Shown: positions 44,021 to 53,321, counted from the first letter of the stretch. The stretch: 64,000 nt of DNA from Syntrophomonas sp. (GCA_016841875.1 JAENYG010000011.1:1-64000); one strand, 5' to 3'. Numbers and translations are program-made. The notes: generated by a model not told the origin, from the letters alone.

Positions 44021-44146
44021 ATGCTGGTGTTATTTAAATCAACTGGATTAACTGCTCTGGGCAAGGTCAAAGATTTACCCTTTATATTCAATGATTATCC
44101 CCTGGACATTACCCTTAAGGAATACCTCAGAATGCATCTGAATTGA
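44021..44146 (+). CDS. Small protein, 41 residues, unknown function
   Basis: Short plus-strand frame between a divergent NUDIX gene and a convergent DUF3866 gene. The strong SD GAGAGGTG ends 6 nt before ATG 44021 (an in-frame ATG at 44015 is too close). The product begins MLVLFKSTGLTALGKVKDL and ends TLKEYLRMHLN, with mixed hydrophobic and charged residues, no membrane helix and no Cys. The stop comes 12 bp before that of DUF3866. No family recognised; the ribosome-binding site and position make it likely real. Confidence 0.6.
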   Translation: MLVLFKSTGLTALGKVKDLPFIFNDYPLDITLKEYLRMHLN

Positions 44147-44158
44147 AAAGAGTCGGGC

Positions 44159-45256
44159 TCAGGCCAATCTGATCGGGTTCAATTTTTCTCCGCGCAAAAC
44201 CCGCTCTGCGACCCGGGCCGCAGCTCCCAGTGCCAGGAAAAAATCCGGCTCTTCCTTGATGCCCCGCCCCATTGTAGATAAATTCATATTGCTTTCTTCT
44301 AATAATTGCTGAAACTCGTCAACTATTTCTAAACAGCATTCATAATTATCCAACAGTTTTTGCAGGCGCAGCTGATCCAGTATGTAATTCATTTTGATCT
44401 CTTCCAGGTGAGGCAGGGGTAATATGGCCTTAACCCGGCACACTCTCTCTAATACCGTAAGAGTATGGTGGCTGATCCCTCTATGTCTTGGTCTGGGGTC
44501 AGTGAAGCTGATACGTGGAACAGCAACCGGTATACCATGCAGACAGTCAACTGCGTTTAAGATATCTCCCTGCTCAATACCGGTAAAACCCCATTTGGTT
44601 CCAGTCCCTACAATACCCGGTCCCATGGTACATATAATAACATCGGCCTGAAAAATCTTTCTAGCAGCTAATAGGCCGGAATAAACATTTACTGCTTCCA
44701 GGTCCCCCCCAAAGGAGTGTCCAGTGGTTACACTTCCACATATGATACCTCTTTTTTTTAGAATATCAACGGTATTGCTGAATACGATGGGAAGAGCTGC
44801 ACCATCGGTCATAACATAAGCTGTTTTATAGCCCTTACGGTTCAGATAAAGAGCTAAGGGAGCCAGCATGGAGTGGAGGGTCCCCACCAGCACGGGAATT
44901 TTTTCGAGAGATTCTGCATCCAGCATCTCCCTTCGGTATGGACTGTCTTCTTCTTCCACACTCAAAACTTTGACCTGCATGGGAGTATAACGCATTTTCA
45001 TTATATGTCCACCAGGCTTTAAATTCTTTTCCACCTGGCTTAGATTGGCTATCACGTAGTGATAACCACCGGTTCCCAGTCCCAGCGTTATCGCAGTAGT
45101 GTTTATTATCACTTCATCACCTGGTTTAGCACTACCACTTATTTCAGTATATACTATGCATTTTTCTTCTTTGTCTTCCACCTGAACCTGGAAAGCCTGT
45201 ATTCCGGGACGGGAAAACAGTTCACGGGTGATTATACCTCGTTTTATTTCAATCAC
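44159..45256 (-). CDS. DUF3866 family protein
   Basis: 365 residues of the conserved Firmicute/Actinobacterial DUF3866 family. An N-terminal beta-rich portion (GDEVIINTTAITLGLGTGGYHYV) is followed by an alpha/beta half with VVTMGPG-type glycine motifs (CTMGPGIVGTGTKWGFTG) and SFGGDLEAVNVYSGL. Function unknown. Lies 11 bp after the peptidase gene, in the conserved run from steA to the NUDIX gene. Confidence 0.88.
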   Translation of the reverse strand: MIEIKRGIITRELFSRPGIQAFQVQVEDKEEKCIVYTEISGSAKPGDEVIINTTAITLGLGTGGYHYVIANLSQVEKNLKPGGHIMKMRYTPMQVKVLSVEEEDSPYRREMLDAESLEKIPVLVGTLHSMLAPLALYLNRKGYKTAYVMTDGAALPIVFSNTVDILKKRGIICGSVTTGHSFGGDLEAVNVYSGLLAARKIFQADVIICTMGPGIVGTGTKWGFTGIEQGDILNAVDCLHGIPVAVPRISFTDPRPRHRGISHHTLTVLERVCRVKAILPLPHLEEIKMNYILDQLRLQKLLDNYECCLEIVDEFQQLLEESNMNLSTMGRGIKEEPDFFLALGAAARVAERVLRGEKLNPIRLA

Positions 45257-45267
45257 GAGTACCTCCG

Positions 45268-46392
45268 TTATTTAACTTCTCTTGATATTTCCCTGATTAT
45301 AGCTAGAACTATTTCAGCATCCTTAAGCAGATCGGCCACTTTTATATATTCTGCACAGGTATGTACATTATTCATACCAATACCGAGATTAGCACAGGGG
45401 ATTCCTTGACTGTGTATGATACTGGCATCACTGCCACCACCAGTACTTTCCAGCCGGGGTACCAATCCGATAGATTCCATGGCCCTTACCGCCGCTTTAA
45501 CTACCCGGTCCTCTCGACCTAATTGTATCTCGGGATATAAAAATTTGATATCTACTTCGGCTCGCGCTCCCTGCGTCTGTACCTCATTAATAAAAGTATT
45601 TTTTAATGATTCTGTGATATCATCCAATTTGGAGCGAGTCAGGCTCCTTGCTTCACCCTTGATATGGCAGTAATCAGCTACAATATTGCGAGCTGTTCCC
45701 CCTTCGATAATACCCAGATTACAGGTAGTATCCTTGTCAATACGCCCACAGGGCATCTTAGCTAAAGCCATGGCGGCAGCTCGAATAGCATTAATGCCAT
45801 TTTCAGGATTCATCCCCGCATGAGCAGGTTTTCCATAGGCCTTATACTCTATCTCATTTTGACAGGGTGATTGTATTATAATGGTACCTGGTTCCCCACC
45901 GGCATCTAACACATAGGCAATCACTGCGTCTAATTGATCAAAATCAAAATTTTTTGCTCCCATCAAACCCTGTTCTTCACTGACTGTAAAAAGCAATTCC
46001 AAAGGCCCATGAGGTATTTTATTCTCCTGTATAACATCCAGCGCTTCCATTAATGCTGCAATAGCAGCCTTATCATCTGAACCCAGGATAGTACTTCCTT
46101 TACTTCTTATGACTTCATCTTCAACCAGAGCCTGGATTCCCTCACCTGGTGCAACGGTATCCATATGGGCTGCCAACAGGACCGTCTCTGCATCAATGAC
46201 ACCGGGTATTTTAACCCATAAGTTGCCCGATTCACCATTCAATATATCTCCGGTCCGGTCTTCCTGCACCTGCAGTCCCCGCCTGATGAGCTCAGAAACC
46301 AGATAGTCTCTCATTTTACCTTCTTTACCTGAAACTGATGCGATTTCGACCATAGCAATAAAATTATCAATTATCCTCTGCTGATTTATCAT
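45268..46392 (-). CDS. M20-family metallopeptidase, PepT-like
   Basis: 374-residue zinc aminopeptidase-like protein of the tripeptidase T group. Metal and catalytic motifs: AAHMDTVAPGEG, ILGSDDKAAIAAL, TVSEEQGLMGA; the C-terminal STGGGSDASI contains another metal-site region. Likely cytoplasmic peptide turnover. Its 5' end overlaps the preceding gene by 26 bp. Confidence 0.88.
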   Translation of the reverse strand: MINQQRIIDNFIAMVEIASVSGKEGKMRDYLVSELIRRGLQVQEDRTGDILNGESGNLWVKIPGVIDAETVLLAAHMDTVAPGEGIQALVEDEVIRSKGSTILGSDDKAAIAALMEALDVIQENKIPHGPLELLFTVSEEQGLMGAKNFDFDQLDAVIAYVLDAGGEPGTIIIQSPCQNEIEYKAYGKPAHAGMNPENGINAIRAAAMALAKMPCGRIDKDTTCNLGIIEGGTARNIVADYCHIKGEARSLTRSKLDDITESLKNTFINEVQTQGARAEVDIKFLYPEIQLGREDRVVKAAVRAMESIGLVPRLESTGGGSDASIIHSQGIPCANLGIGMNNVHTCAEYIKVADLLKDAEIVLAIIREISREVK

Positions 46393-47233
46393 ATACTTGA
46401 CCCCTTCCTAGCTCATCCAGAATCCTTAATAAGCGAACCCGTTCTATAGTCTGGGACAGGGAATATTTTTCGGTATATATATGTACTGCCAGGAGTCCAA
46501 CAAGTATTAAAACCCGGGGTATGAGTCCCAGATTGATTACACATAAATATCCCAGGGATAGGCCCAGGACATTGGAACCTGCATCTCCCATCATGGCTCC
46601 AGCTTTAAGGTCTATCCAGAAGTAATACAGGACTGCTCCTGTTAATGGTGCCATCAGCATCCAATCTATCTTTCCCATCCCAATGATCACAATCATCACC
46701 CAAAAAAGGAAAAACCCTTTTACCGCTCGACCCGGTCTTAAATCCAGTAAATTTAACATATTGGTAAAAAGTGCGATCAATAGGGTATCCAGTATGATCT
46801 CCCCGGCACTGATGGATGAAATAACCGTTGGGTTAGTCAAGGCCAGATAAAAGGCGATCACTCCTCCTCCCAAAGCCTTTAAACCACCCGTAGTCAGCCG
46901 GCCTTTAAAAAGTGCTTTAAAATGACCTTTAAAGCCCATTATATCCCGTTTTCCCAGCATGTCATCAATAAACCCAAGAAAAGATATAGCCATAATGCCT
47001 ACCAGGAATACATGAAAACCCAGCTCATACTGCCCGCATAATCCATATATCAGATAGGCGGTAAGTGTTACTAAAGGAAAACTGATTCCTGCACTTACTG
47101 GTATTTCCTTACCAAGATAATTCTGCCTTACTGCGCCAGCATCCTTCAGCATATTCAATAAAAAATACAGCACTACTGCTTCCAGCACGAAGCCGGCCAG
47201 TAGTGCCAGGATGGTTAGAAACATGTAAATCAA
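46367..47233 (-). CDS. MraY/WecA-family phospho-sugar transferase-like membrane protein
   Basis: 288 residues with about eight to nine hydrophobic helices. Features of the UDP-GlcNAc-1-phosphate transferase superfamily are FLGFIDDMLGKRD (the DD metal motif), TNMLNLLDLRPGR (the N-x-x-N/D motif) and MMGDAGSNVLGLSLG. These enzymes load a sugar-phosphate onto undecaprenyl phosphate. It lies between a GT2 gene (4-bp overlap) and the peptidase gene, suggesting a small envelope-glycan module with the SteA/SteB genes. Confidence 0.85.
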   Translation of the reverse strand: MIYMFLTILALLAGFVLEAVVLYFLLNMLKDAGAVRQNYLGKEIPVSAGISFPLVTLTAYLIYGLCGQYELGFHVFLVGIMAISFLGFIDDMLGKRDIMGFKGHFKALFKGRLTTGGLKALGGGVIAFYLALTNPTVISSISAGEIILDTLLIALFTNMLNLLDLRPGRAVKGFFLFWVMIVIIGMGKIDWMLMAPLTGAVLYYFWIDLKAGAMMGDAGSNVLGLSLGYLCVINLGLIPRVLILVGLLAVHIYTEKYSLSQTIERVRLLRILDELGRGQVYDKSAEDN

Positions 47234-47913
47234 ACACCTTTCCTTCGAGTTTCCAGATTAATTACCTTGATTACATCCAGGAACTGTTTGCCCCGGTGTA
47301 TGAACCCCTGCAGGTCACGTCCGGTTTCATTATGTTTCATGTCCGTAAGCACTTCTTTAACCCTGAAACCATGGGCAAGTGCATTCAATGTCATACCCAG
47401 CTCAACTCCGTATGCTTCGTGGAAAGGAGTTACTGCCCTTAATACTTCCCTGCTCATAGCCCGCTGTCCACTCAAAGGTGAATTCACTTCGATATCCGCT
47501 AATTTTTTTATGGCCCTGCGGGCGGTTCCCTTGACTAGACCAAAGCCCCCTTTTCTGGCAGGAGGTCTAAAAGCAGCAATGCATAAATCGGCTTCTCCCT
47601 CTAAAACTGGCTTAATTATTAAACCGGCCTGCGATGCTGTTTCACCTAAATCAGCATCCAAAAATACTACCACGTCTGTATCTATTAATTCCACTGCCCG
47701 GTTCATGGCTCCGCCCTTGCCGCAATTATGCTTCAGGAGCAGGATTTCTACACCTGCTTCTCTGGATATATCAGCCGTTCTGTCATTGGAGCCGTCATCC
47801 ACCACCAGTATTTTACTGATTCCTTCCACTACCTGAACAGCGCTGATGGTTGAACGTATAGTTTGCTCCTCATTAAAGGCTGGAATCACTGCCATTACAG
47901 ACTTCATATTCAT
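47230..47913 (-). CDS. GT2 family glycosyltransferase (polyprenyl-phosphate type)
   Basis: 227 residues: VIPAFNEEQTIRSTI, ILVVDDGSNDRTADI, CGKGGAMNRAVE and VFLDADLGE are the donor and metal-binding motifs of DPM-like/GT2 enzymes. No C-terminal membrane helices. Next to a GlcNAc-1-P transferase-like gene, it may charge a polyprenyl phosphate or extend a lipid-linked sugar. Confidence 0.87.
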   Translation of the reverse strand: MNMKSVMAVIPAFNEEQTIRSTISAVQVVEGISKILVVDDGSNDRTADISREAGVEILLLKHNCGKGGAMNRAVELIDTDVVVFLDADLGETASQAGLIIKPVLEGEADLCIAAFRPPARKGGFGLVKGTARRAIKKLADIEVNSPLSGQRAMSREVLRAVTPFHEAYGVELGMTLNALAHGFRVKEVLTDMKHNETGRDLQGFIHRGKQFLDVIKVINLETRRKGV

Positions 47914-47920
47914 CTACCTC

Positions 47921-48811
47921 TTACAATTTATAATCGACTGGTATCGTAGGCATGAACTTCTGAGCAGTAGCCTTGATACCATAATTACCTGCTTCACCTT
48001 CCATAGCAAGAATTAGCGATACCTGCCCCGGGCTTTTATCTATATTATCAATAGTACTTATATTATATTCCTGGAAAATCCCTATATAAGAATAGTTTAC
48101 CTGTACGCCCTCAACTCCAAACACCTTTACATCAGCATGGATAAAATTTTCAATTAACCTGCTGTCAAAATCATCCACAAAACAATTACTAAAATTATTT
48201 GCTCCCCCTACTATTATTATCCCGTTTATTGGTATGTCGTTAGCTCCACTAAATTTCATCAGGTTATTTTCCTGAAGAAAAGCTATGGTCCCTTCTTCAC
48301 CCTGGTTCATAATGACCTGAGCCACACTATCGGCAACGCGTTGTCTAATGGCAGCTTTGCTGTCACTATCGGAAAGCCCATAGTATTCTTTAATCCGACT
48401 GTTGGTATCCTCATCTTCAAGCTTCATATTGGAAAGAAGTACTGTCTTCGATACTACCTGGGCCCCGGCCATGGAAATCGCATTGATCATACCGGCTGGT
48501 ATTTCACTATCACCAGTAACAATTACTGCCACTTTATATTCTTCCAATCGCCCGCTGACAACAGCCGGAAGCAGGGCCTGGCTGTAATTTTCATAGTTGC
48601 TGATCAGCTGCTCCTTGTCATCATTATCAGCCAGCAGTTCAACCTCTCTGTCTTTTAAGCCATAAAACTGCTCTTCTAATCGTTCGATCATCTTCTGCTG
48701 CTGATCAACCAGCAAATCGTCCCCCACTATGGTACTGCCGATCAGAACTCCCAGCCCCAGGGCAAGAAAAACTGCTACAATCGAAGCAATATGATATTTA
48801 ATATCGATCAT
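47921..48811 (-). CDS. steB: SteB-like membrane protein (MctB/copper transporter family)
   Basis: 296 residues. One N-terminal transmembrane helix (HIASIVAVFLALGLGVLIGS) leads into a coiled coil (about 30-70) and an alpha/beta outer domain, the layout of the DUF3186/MctB family. In Corynebacterium the partner gene pair SteA-SteB acts at the septum in cell separation. Lies 20 bp after steA here, so the septal role is the better guess than copper export. Confidence 0.85.
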   Translation of the reverse strand: MIDIKYHIASIVAVFLALGLGVLIGSTIVGDDLLVDQQQKMIERLEEQFYGLKDREVELLADNDDKEQLISNYENYSQALLPAVVSGRLEEYKVAVIVTGDSEIPAGMINAISMAGAQVVSKTVLLSNMKLEDEDTNSRIKEYYGLSDSDSKAAIRQRVADSVAQVIMNQGEEGTIAFLQENNLMKFSGANDIPINGIIIVGGANNFSNCFVDDFDSRLIENFIHADVKVFGVEGVQVNYSYIGIFQEYNISTIDNIDKSPGQVSLILAMEGEAGNYGIKATAQKFMPTIPVDYKL

Positions 48812-48831
48812 TATTTACACCTCAATTTTAT

Positions 48832-49953
48832 CTAAAAATTAAACAGCAGTTTCAGCTGCAATAGTAATATTTGAAATAATGGTTTAGTGGCTGGAGAAAC
48901 CCATAAAATAATAAATATGGGAACCAGCGCTCCAACAAATAGTTGAAATAGATATCTTCTATGTAAGCTTTGCCGATAAAGCTGACTTACTCCCCTGGCA
49001 TCGACCAGAATCGATCCTACTTTGAGTCTGATCAGGAAAGTACTAGCCATCCCTTTACGCCCTTTTTCCAGAAAATCAACCATATTGGAATGTGTTCCTA
49101 CCGCTACAATTAAACTAGCTCCTTCTTCCCAGGCCATGATCATGGCCACATCCTCACTGGTACCAGGCATAGGAAATGTCTTGGCTTCTACGTTCATTAA
49201 CTGCACTCGCTCCATTCCCGGGGCAGTCCCATCAGGATAGGCATGAACGATTATCTCTGCTCCACATCCTAAAGCCTCGTCAGAAACACTATCCATGTCG
49301 CCTACGATAATATCAGGCTTCAGTCCAAATTCCAGTAAGGCATCAGCTCCCCCGTCAACTCCTACCAGAACTGGCTGTTCCTCTACAATGTAGGAACTTA
49401 TGGTCTTTAAATCTTCCTTGTAACTGCTCCCGCGCACCACAATTAATACATGGCGGTTCAGCATGCGGGTATCAATTGCTGGAATTTCCATGGTACCCAG
49501 GAGTATATCTTTTTCTTTTTTGGCATACTCCAGGGTATTTTCTACAAATCGATCCAGTTCCTGTTGAATATTTTGGCTGGCCTGTTTAAGTTTTAATTCT
49601 ACATCTTGAATACTGATAAGATTACCTTCAGCGATAATCCGGCTGCCGCAGTAGACCTGATTATCACGTATTTCAAGAGTACTACCCTCTTTCACCTGCT
49701 GAAAAATATCTTCCCCCACCTCATCCAGGACTGGAATTCCGGCTTTCAGGATTTTATACACTCCCCGGGCCGGGTAACGTCCTGTAATGGAAGCGGTAGC
49801 ATTAATAATTGCCTGTGGTCTTATGTCAATTAGGGAGTTAGCCGCGACTTCATCAATATCATCGTGGTTGATTATAGCTATGTCGCTTCTTTTTAATCTT
49901 TTAACCAGGTTCTTGGTTCTACAATCCATCCTGGCCTTGCCCTTAAAAATCAT
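48832..49953 (-). CDS. steA: Putative cytokinetic ring protein SteA
   Basis: 373 residues, with a thiamin pyrophosphokinase-like catalytic fold (VGVDGGADALLEFGLKPDIIVGDMDS near residues 195-225, SEDVAMIMAW) that in SteA proteins lacks proven kinase activity. A C-terminal hydrophobic hairpin (about 330-355) anchors it in the membrane. First gene of the steA-steB-GT run; no promoter was pinned down in the 284-bp AT-rich gap upstream. Confidence 0.87.
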   Translation of the reverse strand: MIFKGKARMDCRTKNLVKRLKRSDIAIINHDDIDEVAANSLIDIRPQAIINATASITGRYPARGVYKILKAGIPVLDEVGEDIFQQVKEGSTLEIRDNQVYCGSRIIAEGNLISIQDVELKLKQASQNIQQELDRFVENTLEYAKKEKDILLGTMEIPAIDTRMLNRHVLIVVRGSSYKEDLKTISSYIVEEQPVLVGVDGGADALLEFGLKPDIIVGDMDSVSDEALGCGAEIIVHAYPDGTAPGMERVQLMNVEAKTFPMPGTSEDVAMIMAWEEGASLIVAVGTHSNMVDFLEKGRKGMASTFLIRLKVGSILVDARGVSQLYRQSLHRRYLFQLFVGALVPIFIILWVSPATKPLFQILLLQLKLLFNF

Positions 49954-50162
49954 TTGTCACCTCAGCCATGCATCTGCCAAACTAGTTAATCTCAACAACT
50001 ACCAATTTATATTACCATATAGTATAAATAAAATAAAAACTACCTCAAGTTATGTAAATTATTATTGAATTGATATTCTAATTAGATAAAAATCTATGAA
50101 TATGGTCTTATAGTGTTTACATAATATTACACTTATTTCTTTCACTTTTATCATCCTAAGTT

Positions 50163-50198
50163 AAAAACCTTTTATTGTTACAGCAATAAAAGGTTTTT
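50163..50198 (-). terminator. Rho-independent terminator of spo0A
   Basis: Perfect 15-bp stem AAAAACCTTTTATTG/CAATAAAAGGTTTTT (50163-50177 with 50184-50198), 6-nt loop. The A/T ends give a T run on the minus strand, 40 bp beyond the spo0A stop. Confidence 0.9.
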
Positions 50199-50237
50199 AA
50201 ATATCGTATTCAATTATTACCGGCACAGGTCTTCTAA

Positions 50238-51038
50238 TTAACTAACCTTGTTTTCTAATCTCAAACGGTCAGCAATAATAGCAATAAATTCTGAATTAGT
50301 AGGTTTTCCTTTTTCACCACTAATAGTATAACCGAAGACTTTATTTATCTTGTCTACATCGCCGCGATCCCAGGCTAATTCTATAGCGTGTCTGATGGCC
50401 CGCTCTACCCGGCTGGGTGTAGTATCATATTTTTGGGCAATGGTAGGATATAGTTCTTTGGTAACCGCACCCAGGTAATTGATTTCATCAACCACCAGCA
50501 TAATGGCGTCTCTAAGATATTGATAACCTTTAACATGAGCTGGAACTCCTATTTCATGAATTACTCTGGTAACCTCTACCTCTAAATTACGTGAATTCTT
50601 AACCGGCATAGAATGGGGAGTGATGGAGATAGGGCTGTCGTCTCCCTTAACATCCCTTACCACCTGTCTGACTCGATCTCCCAAGACTTCCAGGTCAAAA
50701 GGTTTAAGAATATAGTAATCCACACCTAATTGAACAGCCTTCTGGGTTATATTCTCCTGTCCAAAAGCAGTTAGTATAATAATTCTCGGACGTTTCTCAA
50801 GATTCATAACATTGATCTTTTCCAGTACACCGATCCCATCCATATATGGCATGATTAAATCTAGGATTAAAACTTCCACTTCCTCTTTTTGCAAAACATT
50901 TATTACTTCCATTCCATTGGTACATACATCGATTAATTCAAAATCAGTGTCATTAGAAAAATAACTTTTTAATATTCCACAAAATTCCCGATTGTCATCT
51001 GCAACTAAAACTTTAATTTGATTTGATTCACTAAACAT
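50238..51038 (-). CDS. spo0A: Sporulation master regulator Spo0A
   Basis: 266 residues. The receiver domain starts [10 protein letters not shown] and carries the phospho-acceptor Asp in [12 protein letters not shown], the switch Thr in IILTAF and Lys in YILKPFD. The C-terminal DNA-binding domain has the invariant Spo0A helix-turn-helix [22 protein letters not shown]. Strong SD GAGGAGG. It follows spoIVB, the usual Firmicute order, with its own SigH-like promoter and a possible 0A box upstream. Confidence 0.97.
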   Translation of the reverse strand: MFSESNQIKVLVADDNREFCGILKSYFSNDTDFELIDVCTNGMEVINVLQKEEVEVLILDLIMPYMDGIGVLEKINVMNLEKRPRIIILTAFGQENITQKAVQLGVDYYILKPFDLEVLGDRVRQVVRDVKGDDSPISITPHSMPVKNSRNLEVEVTRVIHEIGVPAHVKGYQYLRDAIMLVVDEINYLGAVTKELYPTIAQKYDTTPSRVERAIRHAIELAWDRGDVDKINKVFGYTISGEKGKPTNSEFIAIIADRLRLENKVS

Positions 51039-51092
51039 ATAAATGAATCCTCCTCATCTCTATATAAATCTCATTTTTATGATTTAATATCC

Positions 51093-51122
51093 TTTTTCTA
51101 TTATACACCAAGCTTTTCCTCT
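51093..51122 (-). promoter_or_regulatory. Candidate SigH promoter of spo0A
   Basis: Minus strand AGAGGAAAA (51122-51114), full match to RNAGGAWWW, 12-bp spacer, ATAGAAAAA (51101-51093), one mismatch to RNNGAATWW. A TATAAT overlaps it (51105-51100), so SigA may also act. Bacillus spo0A has a SigH promoter in the same place. Confidence 0.6.
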
Positions 51123-51262
51123 TTTTTTTTTCTACCAAATTACCCTATATTATCACAGACAGTACCATAATGATACATATAAATACATATACCAGATATC
51201 AAGGCAGGTTATATAAAACCCTGGAATTATGAGCTTATTATTATTTAGAATTATTATTAATT

Positions 51263-51269
51263 TGTCGAA
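51263..51269 (+). promoter_or_regulatory. Candidate Spo0A box
   Basis: Exact TGTCGAA, the core of the 0A box, in the spoIVB-spo0A gap about 225 bp ahead of spo0A. Autoregulation by Spo0A~P is known in Bacillus. A 7-base match can occur by chance. Confidence 0.4.
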
Positions 51270-51315
51270 TTAATTTAGCAAATTATGGATAATTGCAGGA
51301 TTAGACAAAGAAGTG

Positions 51316-51338
51316 AAAAAAATGCAGAATCCTATTCT
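51316..51338 (-). terminator. Weak terminator after spoIVB
   Basis: A short AGAAT/ATTCT hairpin with a 3-nt loop is followed by GCA and seven T on the minus strand, within 10 bp of the spoIVB stop. Confidence 0.45.
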
Positions 51339-51346
51339 ATCATTTA

Positions 51347-52681
51347 TTAACTAATATCCTTCTGTAATTGTGTTTCGGGTATTTCAGGTATTTCAGACAG
51401 TATCTGATCCATAAAAATACCGTAGCCATGCTGGGGATCATTTAAAAATACATGTGTAACCGCACCAATAATTTTGGAATCCTGGATTATTGGACTGCCG
51501 CTCATCCCTTGAATAATTCCACCCGTAAGACTTAACAGACGAGGGTCAGTTACTTTAATAACCATTCCTTTCCCATTTCTTCTTTCTGGATAGACCTTTT
51601 CGATCTCTATCTCAAATTTTTCTATATCCGTACCGTTTATAACTGTGTATATTTCAGCCTTGCCTTCTTTAACTTGATGAGCATAGCCTACCTCTACCGT
51701 ATAATTGCTTAATTGATTATCTACTTCAGCTTCAGTTTCACCGTAAATGCCAAAAGAACCATTTTTCTCTATAGTGCCTTCTATCTTCCCGGAATTATCA
51801 AAGACCCCGATTTTTTCGCCTGGTTTGCCGGGTTTTCCAGCCTTTATGGTTTGTATGGAGGCGCTTACAATTTTCCCCCTTAATACATCTATCCCTTGCT
51901 TGGTATCTGCATCCAAAATTATATGCCCTAAAGCTGCATATTTATTAGTATCTGGATCCCAAAAGGTTAGGGTCCCCACCCCTACTACTCCATCTCTCAC
52001 ATATAAGCCAATTCGGTACCTTTGAGTTTCCGGACATAATTGGGCTGTAACTGGTACAGTAAGATATTTTTCTTTTCTTTTTATCCTTAATTGCATAGTT
52101 TTATTTTTGCAGTCATCTACTATCTGGGCTAAATCGGTTTCACTTTTCACATTCTGTCCATTAACCTCCAAAATCAAATCGCCTATTTGCACTCCATTGT
52201 CACGAGCTGGATATATTTTTTCACCGCTATCGTCGGTTACTGGTGCAAACCCTACCACCATAATACCTTTGGACTGCAATAAAACACCTATCGAGTGACC
52301 ACCTGGAACCACGCGCTTAGTCGCCATCGCTTCAATAGAGATTGACTTAACTGGTATATAACCGAGCAGTTTTAATTGGAGATCTACCTTGCCAGGTTTA
52401 AGTGCGGCAATTTCATAACCCGAATCATTTCTGGTAATACTTACTGGAGAATCCTGGGGAGCAGCAAGAACACTCTGAGATGTTCCCAATATCTGCATCT
52501 CAAATCGTGTGTCCAGCCCTCGGGGCAGATTTATATCTATGGTGTCTTTTTCACCTACCACCATCTTATGATCATCTGGCAGACTGAGAATTATTCTGCC
52601 CTGTGATGAAAAACATAATAGTAAAAATAATAGGGAAATAATAATTCCGATAACTGGTCTAGTCCGATTCAATCGATTCAC
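51347..52681 (-). CDS. spoIVB: SpoIVB peptidase (S55 family)
   Basis: Forespore-secreted serine protease that triggers pro-SigK processing. About 440 residues: N-terminal transmembrane/signal segment (IGIIISLLFLLLCF), a PDZ domain (about 150-215, GDLILEVNGQNV) and the peptidase domain ending with GMSGSPIIQ, which holds the catalytic Ser; the His lies in GGHSIGV or the later GHI segment. Start is ambiguous: GTG 52681 touches the SD GGGGAG, while TTG 52672 has normal spacing. Confidence 0.94.
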   Translation of the reverse strand: MNRLNRTRPVIGIIISLLFLLLCFSSQGRIILSLPDDHKMVVGEKDTIDINLPRGLDTRFEMQILGTSQSVLAAPQDSPVSITRNDSGYEIAALKPGKVDLQLKLLGYIPVKSISIEAMATKRVVPGGHSIGVLLQSKGIMVVGFAPVTDDSGEKIYPARDNGVQIGDLILEVNGQNVKSETDLAQIVDDCKNKTMQLRIKRKEKYLTVPVTAQLCPETQRYRIGLYVRDGVVGVGTLTFWDPDTNKYAALGHIILDADTKQGIDVLRGKIVSASIQTIKAGKPGKPGEKIGVFDNSGKIEGTIEKNGSFGIYGETEAEVDNQLSNYTVEVGYAHQVKEGKAEIYTVINGTDIEKFEIEIEKVYPERRNGKGMVIKVTDPRLLSLTGGIIQGMSGSPIIQDSKIIGAVTHVFLNDPQHGYGIFMDQILSEIPEIPETQLQKDIS

Positions 52682-52703
52682 TCCCCTGCAGATTGCTAGA
52701 ATA

Positions 52704-52733
52704 TATTTTTACCCTGAAGAAGTAAAACTATAC
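52704..52733 (-). promoter_or_regulatory. Possible SigF/SigG promoter of spoIVB
   Basis: Minus strand GTATA (52733-52729), 18-bp spacer, AAAAATA (52710-52704); two mismatches to the SigG -10. Position and known regulation of spoIVB in Bacillus favour it, but the match is weak. Confidence 0.3.
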
Positions 52734-52759
52734 TGGAACTACAAGGGATATATTTTAGA

Positions 52760-53321
52760 CAATGGTAAATCAAAAATTTATCAAACTTAGATTCCACTGC
52801 CAAAACCCTAAAGATCACTTTTCCAAATACATAAATATTCATTCAGGAGCATTGGCGGAGCATGTCAGAAACACCTGCGAAAACTCATAGCAAATGGGAT
52901 GAGCTCCACGAATGGGGCACCCTTGGGCACAACTGATGTTCGGTAATCACCTCACCAATACGGTCGCGAGAGGGGAGTTGAACACGGATGTGAATCTGCC
53001 TGGTACCCTATTTGCTTTGATGCAAGCAGTTGGTGTTTCCCATACGGAGACTGCGATGGCATATTTTTGCATTCATGATCACGAATATTTTGCAGGGAAT
53101 CAATTTGCCATAAAAATATATGTCTTATATTAAGGAGAATTTTGAATAGGGGTGCAGTATGCAGTCAGGCTATTCAGAAGAGCTGGAGATTTGTTTGTGC
53201 TTTCGGGTTAGAAGAGTTCAAGAGCTGTTTTCCAATAGGAAATGGGTTAGGCATGGAGCAAGAAAACTTTCCTGGTCAGCTTGGGGAAGAGTCTTGCCAG
53301 GTTATTTCTTGATTTTTCTTA
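52760..53321. pseudogene. Gene-poor region with possible gene remnants
   Basis: Between recN and spoIVB. A plus frame at 52912-53133 (73 codons, MFGNHLTNTVARGELNTD within) has a more protein-like composition than its AT-rich surroundings. The preceding bases (52862-52933) code for a short peptide in another frame ending at TGA. This suggests a decayed, frameshifted gene. A second frame from 53159 runs into recN and is doubtful, although GGGGTG precedes its ATG. No family was recognised. Confidence 0.3.

Noticed and set aside
49954-50162. Search for an extra gene or promoter upstream of steA
   Set aside because: Only AT-rich sequence with short frames; no promoter stands out from background.
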